In this document: in pieces, positions 52,211 through 60,805 of the stretch
Numbering within the stretch: the first letter of the stretch is position 1
How the letters are laid out: each line of letters begins with the position of its first letter
Assembly: GCF_004364345.1 (NCBI RefSeq)
Contig: NZ_SOCA01000001.1
Coordinates: 1,364,001-1,428,000 of the forward strand
Direction of reading: 5' to 3'
DNA: 64,000 bases
Origin: Prosthecobacter fusiformis
Lineage (GTDB): Bacteria; Verrucomicrobiota; Verrucomicrobiia; Verrucomicrobiales; Verrucomicrobiaceae
The notes under the pieces: model-generated
Told to the model about the DNA's origin: nothing
Database searches by the model: none
What the model saw: only the letters and a program-made list of their open reading frames with translations
Made by a program: the position numbers and the translations under genes

Positions 52211-53131
52211 ATGGCCGCCTTTCTCTTCCGCCGACTATTGAGCAGCATCGTCGTGCTGTTCTTTGCGGTGTCGCTCACCTTTCTGCTGACGCGTACGCTT
52301 CCGGGCGGGCCGTTCGACAAGGAAAAGGCCTCCTCTGCGCAGGTGCAGGAAGCCTTGCTGGAAAAGTATAAGCTGAACGGCAGCCTGTGGGAACAGTATA
52401 CGGCCTATCTACGGGACTTGGTGAGGTTGGACCTGCGGGTGTCATTCAAATACCGCGACTGGAGTGTGGCGGAGATCTTGGGACAGAAGATGCCCACTTC
52501 TTTGAAACTTGGTGGGGTGGCCTTTTTGATCGCGAGTGTGCTGGGGGTCTTCATCGGCTCCCTAGCTGCGATGAAAAGGGACACGACGGTGGACTGGGCG
52601 GCGATGTTTGGGGCGATCCTGGCTATTTCCATACCGTCGTTCATCACGGGTCCGTTTTTGATAGCTGTCTTTGCTCTCTGGCTGGGCTGGCTACCGGTGG
52701 GGGGCTGGGGGACCATCGGTCACCTGATTTTGCCAGCCTGCTGTCTGGCGGCACCGTATGTGGCCTATGTCGCACGGCTGATGCGCAACAGTCTGCTGGA
52801 TGTTTTGAAAAGTGATTTCCTGCGCACCGCCAAGGCCAAAGGGCTGACGAGTTCCCAAGCGCTGGTGAGACATGCAATGAAAGTGGCCATCCTGCCCGTG
52901 GTGACTTACCTGGGTCCTCTGGCAGCGCATCTACTGACGGGATCCATGATTGTGGAAAGCGTCTTTAACATTTCAGGTGCGGGCAGCATTTTTGTAAATG
53001 CGATCCAGAACCGGGATGCCTTTCTCCTGTGCGGTGCGGTGGTCATTTACTGCACGCTGCTGATCGTCTTTAACCTCATCGTGGACCTGCTTTACAGTGT
53101 CCTGGACAAACGGATCCAGTTGCATGCCTGA
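52211..53131 (+). CDS. ABC transporter permease, OppB/DppB type
   Basis: The 306-residue protein is an inner-membrane permease of the peptide/opine/nickel uptake family. It has an N-terminal membrane helix (FRRLLSSIVVLFFAVSLTFLLT) followed by RTLPGGPFDKE, further membrane segments, and the EAA-type loop LRTAKAKGLTSSQALVRHAMKVAILP that contacts the ATPase. ATG 52211 removes a 48-residue extension overlapping the folate gene. It overlaps its OppC-type partner by 8 bp. Confidence 0.85.
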   Translation: MAAFLFRRLLSSIVVLFFAVSLTFLLTRTLPGGPFDKEKASSAQVQEALLEKYKLNGSLWEQYTAYLRDLVRLDLRVSFKYRDWSVAEILGQKMPTSLKLGGVAFLIASVLGVFIGSLAAMKRDTTVDWAAMFGAILAISIPSFITGPFLIAVFALWLGWLPVGGWGTIGHLILPACCLAAPYVAYVARLMRNSLLDVLKSDFLRTAKAKGLTSSQALVRHAMKVAILPVVTYLGPLAAHLLTGSMIVESVFNISGAGSIFVNAIQNRDAFLLCGAVVIYCTLLIVFNLIVDLLYSVLDKRIQLHA

Positions 53132-54110
53132 CGCCCCCCAAGCAGCTACCATCAGCCGCCCGGGCGGTTGGGCAATCGTGCGGCGGAACCGGCCTGCGAT
53201 GGTCTCCCTCATCTACCTGGCCTTTGTCGTCCTGGTCTCTTTTACGCTGCCCTTCTTCCTGCCGGAAAGTTTGAAACAGACGAGCAGCGGCACCTTTTTG
53301 CCTCCCCTGAGTTCAGGTGAGGAAAGCGGTGCCCTGCATCTGTGTGGCACGGATGTGAATGGACAGGATCTCTTTTACAGGCTGCTGACCGGTGCCCAAG
53401 TCTCCCTGGGGGTGGGTATCGTGGGAGCCATCATCTCCCTCTTCATCGGCACGGCTTATGGAATGATCAGCGGCTTTTTTGGCGGGCGGGTGGATGGATT
53501 CATGATGCGTGCGGTGGACATGCTGTATGCGGTGCCACGCATTCTTTTCATCATGATTTTTATCGCGGCCTTTGACAGTGTCTTCAAAGACTGGCTGGAC
53601 GGCACCCGACTGTGGGCACAGGAAAAACAATGGCGGAGCCTGGAGGATGCCGCTCGCTATCTGATCCCTTATTCCAAAATTCTGGTGATGATCATTTCAC
53701 TGGGGTTGGTGGAATGGCTGACGATGGCGCGCATCATCCGCGGCCAGGTGCTGGTGCTGCGTGAGATGACCTTTGTGACAGCTTCCCGTGCCATGGGCCA
53801 AAGCGGCTGGACCATCCTGCGCAAACATTTGCTGCCGAATCTGAGCACGATCATCCTGACCTATCTGACGCTGACGATTCCTGCTGTTATTCTGGATGAA
53901 TCCTTCCTGAGCTTTTTGGGGCTGGGCATCGAAGACCCGGCGGCAAGCTGGGGATCTCTCTTGAAGGATGGTGCGCAGGTGATCAACCCGATCGAGAGCA
54001 AGTGGTGGCTGCTTGCCTTTCCCGCCGTGCTTATGTCCCTGAGCCTGCTGGCCCTGAACTTCCTGGGGGATGGGCTTCGGGACGCGTTCGACCCGAAGTC
54101 TGCGGACTGA
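53124..54110 (+). CDS. ABC transporter permease, OppC/DppC type
   Basis: The 328-residue partner permease has LCGTDVNGQDLFYRLL (the characteristic GTDxxGxD motif), several membrane helices and the EAA loop VTASRAMGQSGWTILRKHLLPN. It ends with DGLRDAFDPK, the usual OppC tail. It carries a family-atypical insert (about 155-180, WLDGTRLWAQEKQWRSLEDAARYL). No solute-binding protein or ATPase lies nearby, so the transporter is completed elsewhere. Confidence 0.85.
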   Translation: MPDAPQAATISRPGGWAIVRRNRPAMVSLIYLAFVVLVSFTLPFFLPESLKQTSSGTFLPPLSSGEESGALHLCGTDVNGQDLFYRLLTGAQVSLGVGIVGAIISLFIGTAYGMISGFFGGRVDGFMMRAVDMLYAVPRILFIMIFIAAFDSVFKDWLDGTRLWAQEKQWRSLEDAARYLIPYSKILVMIISLGLVEWLTMARIIRGQVLVLREMTFVTASRAMGQSGWTILRKHLLPNLSTIILTYLTLTIPAVILDESFLSFLGLGIEDPAASWGSLLKDGAQVINPIESKWWLLAFPAVLMSLSLLALNFLGDGLRDAFDPKSAD

Positions 54111-54237
54111 GAATAACGATCTGTTAAGTCATGCGTATTCGCTGACTAGGCGATTGACTTTAAAGCTCATTGCGCCTTGTTTCATCGTTCGCAGCTAGTG
54201 CTGCGGACAGGTGTCACACTTTAAACTCCTGTCTCCC

Positions 54238-54639
54238 ATGGCAAACCACGGCCAGCACCAACAGGGAAACTCCGCAAGCAAACGCAGCGGGGCTGGGCAG
54301 GCTGTCGTCGAACTCTGTGCAGTCTCCGAATGCGGGTTGGTATTCTGGTCTCGCCAGCGTTTTGACATCGGCGCCGAACTGCAAATCCGCGTGCGACGGG
54401 ATGCCATCCCCGGTTTAAAAATCTGCCAGACGGATGCTGAGGAGTGGATCAGCCTGCGAGGGTTTGTGGTGGAGTGTCCAGCGATGCGTCGTCCCTGTGG
54501 TGAGCACGGTTTTCAGGTCTCGCTGCTGATGGAAAGTGCGTTGACTGCGGTCACGGAGACACGGCAGACCAAGCCCAAGCATGCATGCCCGAAGATGAAA
54601 TCCCTTTTCCCCGGTCTGCAAAGGGCAGGGCTTAACTGA
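54238..54639 (+). CDS. Small PilZ-like protein
   Basis: From ATG 54238 the product is 133 residues. It has a basic N-terminus and a short beta-rich core (VVELCAVSECGLVFWSRQRFDIGAELQIRV ... GFVVECPAMRRPCGEHGFQVSLLM) that resembles a PilZ domain. The RxxxR and D/NxSxxG c-di-GMP motifs are not evident, so nucleotide binding is doubtful. The basic C-terminal tail is unusual. Confidence 0.5.
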   Translation: MANHGQHQQGNSASKRSGAGQAVVELCAVSECGLVFWSRQRFDIGAELQIRVRRDAIPGLKICQTDAEEWISLRGFVVECPAMRRPCGEHGFQVSLLMESALTAVTETRQTKPKHACPKMKSLFPGLQRAGLN

Positions 54640-54658
54640 AACCGGCTGGTTCGTCGAT

Positions 54659-54708
54659 CACGGCGGGTCGCGATAGGCTATTCAAAGGCTCATCGACGAC
54701 CTGCCGTG
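54659..54708. terminator. Long hairpin between convergent genes
   Basis: CACGGCGGGTCG (54659-54670) pairs with CGACCTGCCGTG (54697-54708), a 12-bp stem with one G-U-type pair and a 26-base loop. It sits between the stops at 54639 (+) and 54723 (-). T-runs are poor. Confidence 0.4.
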
Positions 54709-54722
54709 CTCTTAAGACTGTA

Positions 54723-55637
54723 TTACTTCTTTTTCTTCACCTCTTTTTCAGGCAGGCCCTGACCCGGCTTGAGATCCAGGTTGGCAGTCATGTCAGCTTC
54801 AGTGACCGTGGATTCCACGCCCTGCTCTGGCACATCAGCCTGGGCAGTCCAGAGGATGGCGTTGAGGACGAGCTTGCGCTGCTCATTGTTAGCCCAGCTC
54901 TGGTGGAAATGGCCACCGGTGAAGCCAAAACCACGACCACCACCATCCCGCTCCGCGGCCCAGGCGACATGCTGCTTTTCCTTGTTTTTGACGGATTCGC
55001 GCACTGTAGCATTGCCGCTATGGTGGCCGTCTGGACGATCCATGGTGGAATCTGGAGCCACGGCGCTGAGGATCGGTGTCACGCGGTCCATGCCTTTGCG
55101 GAAGCGCATGTAAAAGTACCATTCATCATTGGTGCCGAAGGGCTTGACGCCGCTGGCGATGGGGTGAGGAGGAAACTCGGTGAAGCTGGCATCCCAGTGT
55201 GGATTCACACTCCAGTTGATCTCGAAGCAGCCACCCATCCAGTCAATGAATTCCTTGCCACCCAGTTCGATGGTTGGCTCCACGGCATAGTGCAGGGTGA
55301 GGAACCCGCATCCGCGTTTCATTTCCTTATCCAGTTGTTGAAGGTGATCCCCCTCCAGAGCTGGATGTTTGGGACCACCATCGGAATAAATGACCACGCT
55401 AGCGGCCTGTGCCAGTTCTTCCGCTGAAGGCCATTCGCCATTGAGGTGATGCTTGATCTCCACTTGGTCGCCAGCGCCCTGTTCGAGGCATTTTTTCAGC
55501 AACTGGATACCGGCGTTATGCTCATGCTGGCCAGGGCCATGGGAAGGTTTCCCAGCGATCATCACGATGACTTTTTTGTCAGCCGCAGAAAGGGTGGCCG
55601 CAAAAGCCAGGGCCAGGGATAAGAGAAGAAATTTCAT
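54723..55637 (-). CDS. Secreted ThuA-domain protein
   Basis: The 304-residue product has a signal peptide (MKFLLLSLALAFAATLSAA). A ThuA-like class-I-amidotransferase fold follows: VIVMIAGKPSHGPGQHEH, VVIYSDGGPKHPALEGDHL, GCGFLTLHYAVEP, IDWMGGCFEINWS and GRGFGFTGGHFHQSW. ThuA relatives are linked to trehalose or sugar use, but activity is not established. The start is preceded by CCAACCCT, a leader similar to other exported proteins here. The C-terminal 40 residues are acidic then Lys-rich. Confidence 0.8.
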   Translation of the reverse strand: MKFLLLSLALAFAATLSAADKKVIVMIAGKPSHGPGQHEHNAGIQLLKKCLEQGAGDQVEIKHHLNGEWPSAEELAQAASVVIYSDGGPKHPALEGDHLQQLDKEMKRGCGFLTLHYAVEPTIELGGKEFIDWMGGCFEINWSVNPHWDASFTEFPPHPIASGVKPFGTNDEWYFYMRFRKGMDRVTPILSAVAPDSTMDRPDGHHSGNATVRESVKNKEKQHVAWAAERDGGGRGFGFTGGHFHQSWANNEQRKLVLNAILWTAQADVPEQGVESTVTEADMTANLDLKPGQGLPEKEVKKKK

Positions 55638-55741
55638 AGGGTTGGAGGTGCAGATGCTAACGTCACACCGGACGCGGGCATTTCATGGCGTACCGTGGAT
55701 TCATCAGCAAATGAAAATCCGCTTCCTGGGATGGTGCCGCG

Positions 55742-57640
55742 TTAATCTTCCCGATCTCCCTGGCCACCGGGCCTTGGACGGGGCGGAGGACCAGCACTGT
55801 CACCACGAGAATAAACCACGTGCAGATCTGCGGTGGCGAGGATTCTATCCTGAATGGCAGCCAGCAAGACTTCGCGGTTCACCTGGGAGGCGGGCTGGTC
55901 GATTTCAGGCGTTGCAGACAGGGCGTAAACGTGCAGGACATAGGTCTTCGCGCCAGGCCCTTTTGAATGAGGTGGTTCATAGCCCACCTGGCCTCGAAAA
56001 CCGGTGCCTACCTGGCCGATGCTTTTTACGTTTTTGGGAAGATTGGTCACATTGGCAGGGATGTCCCACATCGTCCAATAGCCCTTCATTTCATTCCCAG
56101 GAGCTAGGTGGTCCATGATGAGCGCATAGCTTTTGGTTCCAGCCGGAGCACCTTTCCAGCTCAGCGGCAGGGTCGCTCCGGTGCCATCTCCGGTATAGTC
56201 CACAGGGAGGTTGCCGCCGTCTTTCACTTCGGGGCTGGTCAAAACAAAAGCATTGGTGGCTGTCGGAGTTTTCACTTCAGGTGCGCTCAGTTCATCCGGA
56301 CTGAGCTTGCCGTCTTGATTGCTATCCATCGCCAGGAAAGTTGCCCGTGCTTTTTCCATGGTATCAGAAAGGGAGCTGCCATCTTTGCGCATCCCAAAAT
56401 CGTGCCGGGCTGATTCGGCGAATTCTTGTGCCGAGACATGGCCATCACCGTTGGAATCCATTCGTGATCCCGCTGGGGCAGGTGATGGCGGCGGCTCTTG
56501 TTTCCTCGCTTGTTTGCCCCTTCCCTTCGGCTCGCCAGCACCTCTTGGCCCGCCTTTGCCGCCACCACCTGGCCTGGCTGTATAGACTTCTTTCGTGACG
56601 CCTTCGCTGCCGTTATCGTATTCGAATGGATAGGTGCCATCCGTTTTGATGGTATAAGCCACCGAACGCTGAGCATTGTTTATCGTATAAGTCAGACGGT
56701 AACTGTTATCTCCCGTGCTTTCAAAACCGGTGATCTCTGCTCCACGCAGAGGCGGAGTATCTGGCCGGACACCTTGGGCACGTGGTTGCGGATCCACCTG
56801 CCCTTCAGATTCCACCACCACACCGTGAAAACCTCCGAGGACATACGGATACTTTGTGGAGGCGTGGTAGTGATAACCCACACCGGGAGTTTCATGCCCG
56901 TGGCAGACATCCAGCCCGCTCACCGGAGATCCATCCGGCTCAGTGAGTCCATAAACAGGGTAACCGTCCAGGCCATAGGCGATAGGCATTCCCTTTCCCA
57001 CGATGGCCTGTAAATGCAAAGGGGCCGCATGATAATGGTAATCATCCGCACGACCGCAATGCCCACCCCACTGATCTAGTTCTCCGATTTCTTGTGAGAT
57101 ATCTCCACGATTGTTTTGAGGATTGAAGATTGGAATGCCATTGACGGCCAGGGCGATGGCACCACGAAGAAAACGTCCTTTGATCAAAGCGGGTTCCTTT
57201 GCTGGAACAGGGTATAGAGGGAGACGCCAAGCGTTGTTACCGAAGTAAGCTTGAGGCAAAGGCACCTGCTGTTGCCAGGCGGTGATGCCCACCATCATGC
57301 CGTGATCCGGCATGCCATTGGAGCCAATAAAAAGATAGTCCTTGTCCCATTTGATCTCCACCCGTGGAAACGCTTGAAACGGCAGGGACTGTCTCGGTGC
57401 ATCTTTCACATTCCCTATGGCTGCTGCCGCTAGATTGAGCGCAGAGGCTGTGGAGGCCACCCGCAGCGGCTTGATTTCACTTGCCCCTGAGTGCGTCTGT
57501 TTTTCCTCCCACTCTGCCAAAATATGGGCTCGCATTGCCTCATCAAAAACGGGGACATCTCCCGCTTTCCATGAATGAGCTGATGCCTGGCAAAAAACCA
57601 AACCACTGCCTAACAAAATGAGAAAAAATTTTGGATTCAT
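55742..57640 (-). CDS. YHYH, EF-hand and PEBP fusion protein
   Basis: The 632-residue secreted protein has a signal peptide (to ASAHS). A YHYH-type domain (about 70-270) contains DYHYHAAPLHLQA and the second GYHYHAST. A Gly/Pro-rich linker leads to two EF-hands (DSNGDGHVSAQEF and DSNQDGKLSPDEL, about 385-450). A C-terminal YbhB/PEBP (Raf-kinase-inhibitor-like) domain follows, with GYWTMWDIP, GQVGYEPPHSKGPG and YVLHVYAL. The order is clear, but the joint function is unknown. The start codon lies in a hairpin. Confidence 0.8.
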   Translation of the reverse strand: MNPKFFLILLGSGLVFCQASAHSWKAGDVPVFDEAMRAHILAEWEEKQTHSGASEIKPLRVASTASALNLAAAAIGNVKDAPRQSLPFQAFPRVEIKWDKDYLFIGSNGMPDHGMMVGITAWQQQVPLPQAYFGNNAWRLPLYPVPAKEPALIKGRFLRGAIALAVNGIPIFNPQNNRGDISQEIGELDQWGGHCGRADDYHYHAAPLHLQAIVGKGMPIAYGLDGYPVYGLTEPDGSPVSGLDVCHGHETPGVGYHYHASTKYPYVLGGFHGVVVESEGQVDPQPRAQGVRPDTPPLRGAEITGFESTGDNSYRLTYTINNAQRSVAYTIKTDGTYPFEYDNGSEGVTKEVYTARPGGGGKGGPRGAGEPKGRGKQARKQEPPPSPAPAGSRMDSNGDGHVSAQEFAESARHDFGMRKDGSSLSDTMEKARATFLAMDSNQDGKLSPDELSAPEVKTPTATNAFVLTSPEVKDGGNLPVDYTGDGTGATLPLSWKGAPAGTKSYALIMDHLAPGNEMKGYWTMWDIPANVTNLPKNVKSIGQVGTGFRGQVGYEPPHSKGPGAKTYVLHVYALSATPEIDQPASQVNREVLLAAIQDRILATADLHVVYSRGDSAGPPPRPRPGGQGDRED

Positions 57641-57659
57641 GCCTTTATTTCAAGGCATG
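57638..57659 (-). promoter_or_regulatory. Hairpin sequestering the start codon of the YHYH fusion gene
   Basis: CATGCCTT and AAGGCATG (57638-57645 and 57652-57659) form a perfect 8-bp stem with a 6-base loop. In the mRNA the ATG at 57640 lies inside the 3' arm. Such a fold could slow translation or respond to temperature or a bound protein. The ribosome binding site is not otherwise visible. Confidence 0.45.
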
Positions 57660-57714
57660 GTAACACCTCTTCATCATGAAGCGGGGACAGATTTGTCAAG
57701 GAATGGTAAAGCCC

Positions 57715-57978
57715 TCAGCCGCCCGGCGGTGTGCGGTCATCCCCAAAGTATTTTTCACTGCGATAGCGCAACCACACGCGCAACACTTGCGGGATCTTGT
57801 CCTTCTCTGCTTCCGTCAGGGTTTCATACAGGGCCAAGGCTTTTTCGCGTTCGCCTCGGCATGCGCGGTTGTTATGAGCATCCCAATAACTGCGGGCCAC
57901 GCGAATACGGCGACAAGTCTCTTTGATCAAAGCGGCTCCAGTGAGCGGCTTGTCCGAAGGTTTTTTCTTGGCGGGCAT
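57715..57978 (-). CDS. Small conserved-looking basic protein
   Basis: The 87-residue protein is basic and mostly helical (LTGAALIKETCRRIRVARSYWDAHNN, REKALALYETLTEAEKDKIPQVLRVWLRYRSEKYFG). It has no signal sequence or membrane helix. I recognise no family; it might bind nucleic acid or another protein. The frame ends in GDDRTPPGG. Confidence 0.55.
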   Translation of the reverse strand: MPAKKKPSDKPLTGAALIKETCRRIRVARSYWDAHNNRACRGEREKALALYETLTEAEKDKIPQVLRVWLRYRSEKYFGDDRTPPGG

Positions 57979-58084
57979 GACTTGGACATCATGCCATCTG
58001 GGTCACCGGCTGACGAGAAAAGTTTGTCAGCGTTTGGCAATCGGAGATGGCGAGACCACTTAACAATGATTATCCTTTAGGCTA

Positions 58085-60067
58085 ATGCGCTACCGGAACT
58101 GCCAGCTCCTTGCTTTAGCTTGGTTCATTATGCCTCTGGGATGTCAGGTGCATGCGGCATCCTCGTGGTCATGGTTAAGTCCAGAACTGCGCCGGATTGA
58201 AAAGGAGAGGCATTTATTGGAAAATAAGCTCCAGACTTTACCGCCTGCTCCGCTGCCGCAGGCGACTCAGAGACTGGGATGGCACAGCCATTACTCATCC
58301 ACCCAAGATACGGTAGAATGGATCGAGCTGAATCTTGGACGCACGGAGCGGCTGGATGCTGTAGTGCTCATCGCACCTCCACCCGGAGCCGGAGTGAAAG
58401 AGGCTGGGTACGGCTTTCCGCTACGATTTCGTGTGGAACTTCTGGGCGAGGGGGATGATTCGCAGCGCATCATTCTGGCTGATTATACAGCGAATGACTT
58501 TGCCAATCCTGGCCTGCTGCCAGTGTTCATTCCCGCAGAAGGACGGATGGCCCATAAGGTGAGGATCACGGCGACGCGGCTCTTTCACGAAGACAGGCGA
58601 TACCTGTTTGCTCTCGGGGAAGTGATGCTGCTGCAAGGAGGGCGAAATTTGGGCGCGGAGGTCGAGGTGCTGGGACCGCCGTATGCCCATGCCAGCAGCA
58701 GCCAGGGTACGCGCCCGGACTGGGGTCGGATCAATATCGTGGATGGCCATTCGGCACTGGGACCTCCCCTGGGAGAGAAACCCAGCCCGACTTTCGGCTT
58801 TCGCAGTAAACCGACCAGCGAAGTCCTTTCGGTGCAGAATCCCTGGGTCACGATTGACTTGGGTGCAGTGCGACCGGTGGAGGAGGTGCGACTTTTCCCG
58901 GCCCATCCACCCCAGTTCGCTCATAGCCATGGGTATGGTTTCCCCGTCAAATATCAGATCGAGCTAAGTCTGAGTGCTGACGATTCACCTGTGATCTTTT
59001 CCGCCCCTCAGTCCGGCAGCTATACTGCCGTACCGGGAGACAATGTGGTGACTGTCATCACAGATCAGACGTCGGCTCGTTTTGTGCGACTGAAGGTCCT
59101 GGAGCCACACGTCAGCAACGGCAGTGTGGTACTGGCCATGGCCGAAATGCAAGTCTGGTCAGGCGGACAAAACATCGCGATGGGCAAACCTGTTTTGGCT
59201 TCTGCCCATACCGAGGTGGACGGATGGTCAAATGCGGCTTTGGTGGATGGCTTTACCAGTAGCCGTGAGATTGTGGACTGGACCGACTGGCTGACGGGTT
59301 TATCCCGGCGGAGAGAAACTGAGCAAGGGCTGGCGAGGCTGGATGAACGGCAAGTGGCCATCATGGCTGATTTGAAAAATCTCGGCTGGTGGGGGCTGGG
59401 GGCTTTTTTTCTGATGCTGATTTTGGCACTGCTCACTGCCTATTTCCGCCAGCGGCTGGCCCGCAGGAAAGAAATGGAGGAACTGCGCCAGCGCATTTCA
59501 CAGGATCTGCATGACGAGATCGGCAGCAGTCTGGGCAGCATCATGCTCATCAGTGATGAGGCACTGAGCATGGCTAGTGAAGGGGAGCTGGGACAGGACT
59601 TGCAGGAGATTCGCGAGACAGCAAGGCAGACCATGGATTCGATGCGTGACATCGTCCGGCTGGCGCAAACTGGCAGCTATGGGGGCGATGACCTGCCGGC
59701 TCATATGCGAGAGATCGCCGACCGCATGCTCCGGGGCATCAGCCACCGCCTAACAGCCGATGAGATCAGCGGTCTGCCCATGGATAGGCGCCGGGATCTG
59801 GTGCTCATGTTCAAAGAGACGCTGCACAATCTGGTCCGCCATGCGAAGGCATCAAAAGCAGAGATTCAGCTCAAACAAAGCCGCGGTACACTGATGCTCA
59901 CCATCCGTGATGATGGCTGTGGCTTTTCACCCGCCAAAGTACAGGGACAAGGCATGGGGCTAACCAACCTCCAACGACGCGCCGACAAACACGGTGGCTC
60001 TGTCGAAATCACCTCGGCCTCTGGACATGGCACCACCATCTGCATCACACTTCCTCATCATGGCTGA
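58085..60067 (+). CDS. Sensor histidine kinase with two discoidin-like extracytoplasmic domains
   Basis: The 660-residue protein has a signal-like N-terminus. Two F5/8-type-C-like beta domains follow (about 60-190 and 195-360, each with D/N-W or V-rich strands and a terminal AMAEMQVWSGGQN-type end). A membrane helix (434-454) leads to a NarL-class HisKA_3 dimer with phospho-acceptor His476 (ISQDLHDEIGSSLGS) and a C-terminal ATPase (DDGCGFSPAKVQGQGMGLTNLQRRA). The discoidin-like domains probably bind a carbohydrate or surface ligand. It overlaps the response regulator by 8 bp. Confidence 0.85.
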   Translation: MRYRNCQLLALAWFIMPLGCQVHAASSWSWLSPELRRIEKERHLLENKLQTLPPAPLPQATQRLGWHSHYSSTQDTVEWIELNLGRTERLDAVVLIAPPPGAGVKEAGYGFPLRFRVELLGEGDDSQRIILADYTANDFANPGLLPVFIPAEGRMAHKVRITATRLFHEDRRYLFALGEVMLLQGGRNLGAEVEVLGPPYAHASSSQGTRPDWGRINIVDGHSALGPPLGEKPSPTFGFRSKPTSEVLSVQNPWVTIDLGAVRPVEEVRLFPAHPPQFAHSHGYGFPVKYQIELSLSADDSPVIFSAPQSGSYTAVPGDNVVTVITDQTSARFVRLKVLEPHVSNGSVVLAMAEMQVWSGGQNIAMGKPVLASAHTEVDGWSNAALVDGFTSSREIVDWTDWLTGLSRRRETEQGLARLDERQVAIMADLKNLGWWGLGAFFLMLILALLTAYFRQRLARRKEMEELRQRISQDLHDEIGSSLGSIMLISDEALSMASEGELGQDLQEIRETARQTMDSMRDIVRLAQTGSYGGDDLPAHMREIADRMLRGISHRLTADEISGLPMDRRRDLVLMFKETLHNLVRHAKASKAEIQLKQSRGTLMLTIRDDGCGFSPAKVQGQGMGLTNLQRRADKHGGSVEITSASGHGTTICITLPHHG

Positions 60068-60710
60068 AACCGCTCCCACACTCCAAGTCTGGCTTGTCGA
60101 AGATCATAAAACGTATGGCGAGCGCCTAATGCGTGCTTTGAACAAGCTGGAGGGCATTCACTGCGCCCAACGTTTTACTGCCTGTGAAGATGCCTTTGCG
60201 GCACTGACGATGCATGCGGCACCCGAGGTCCTGCTCCTGGATGTGGGGCTGCCCGGCGTGAGCGGCATCGAAGGTATCGCCCGGTTAAAGCAGCTGGCTC
60301 CGAAAGCTGCCATCGTCATTCTCACTGTTTTTGAAGACGATGATAAAATCTTTCGCGCCATCTGTGCGGGTGCAGCCGGGTATCTTTTAAAGACCTCCAG
60401 CACTGAGGACATCGCGGCGGCCATCCGCTCAGCGGCGGCAGGCGGCTCTCCCATCAATCCACGCATCGCCCGCCGTGTTTTGGAAATGCTGTCCAAAGCC
60501 AATGAGCCACCGCGTGATTATGGACTGACTCCACGCGAGCATGAAATCCTGCAACTGCTGGTTCAGGGTCTCACCATCAAAGCCGCAGCGGCCCAGCTCG
60601 GCATCGGCTATTACACGGCGGACGAATACATCCGCAGTGTTTATGAGAAGCTCCAGGTGCGCAGCCGGGGCAGCGCCATCGCCAAGGCCGTGCACGAACG
60701 TTTGGTCTAG
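60060..60710 (+). CDS. NarL/LuxR-type response regulator
   Basis: The 216-residue protein has a receiver domain (VWLVEDHKTYG; phospho-acceptor Asp61 in LLLDVGLPG; GYLLKTSS). A LuxR-type helix-turn-helix follows (LTPREHEILQLLVQGLTIKAAAAQLGIGYYTADEYIRSVYEKLQVRSR). It partners the kinase, whose stop codon it overlaps. Target genes are unknown. Confidence 0.9.
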   Translation: MAETAPTLQVWLVEDHKTYGERLMRALNKLEGIHCAQRFTACEDAFAALTMHAAPEVLLLDVGLPGVSGIEGIARLKQLAPKAAIVILTVFEDDDKIFRAICAGAAGYLLKTSSTEDIAAAIRSAAAGGSPINPRIARRVLEMLSKANEPPRDYGLTPREHEILQLLVQGLTIKAAAAQLGIGYYTADEYIRSVYEKLQVRSRGSAIAKAVHERLV

Positions 60711-60805
60711 TTGCGGCAAAAAATCTGCACGCACTGTCGCAAATCACACACTCTTTGTCGTGGTAGGCGGGATGGCTTTTGCCGTATGATGTCGTTTACC
60801 TAACC

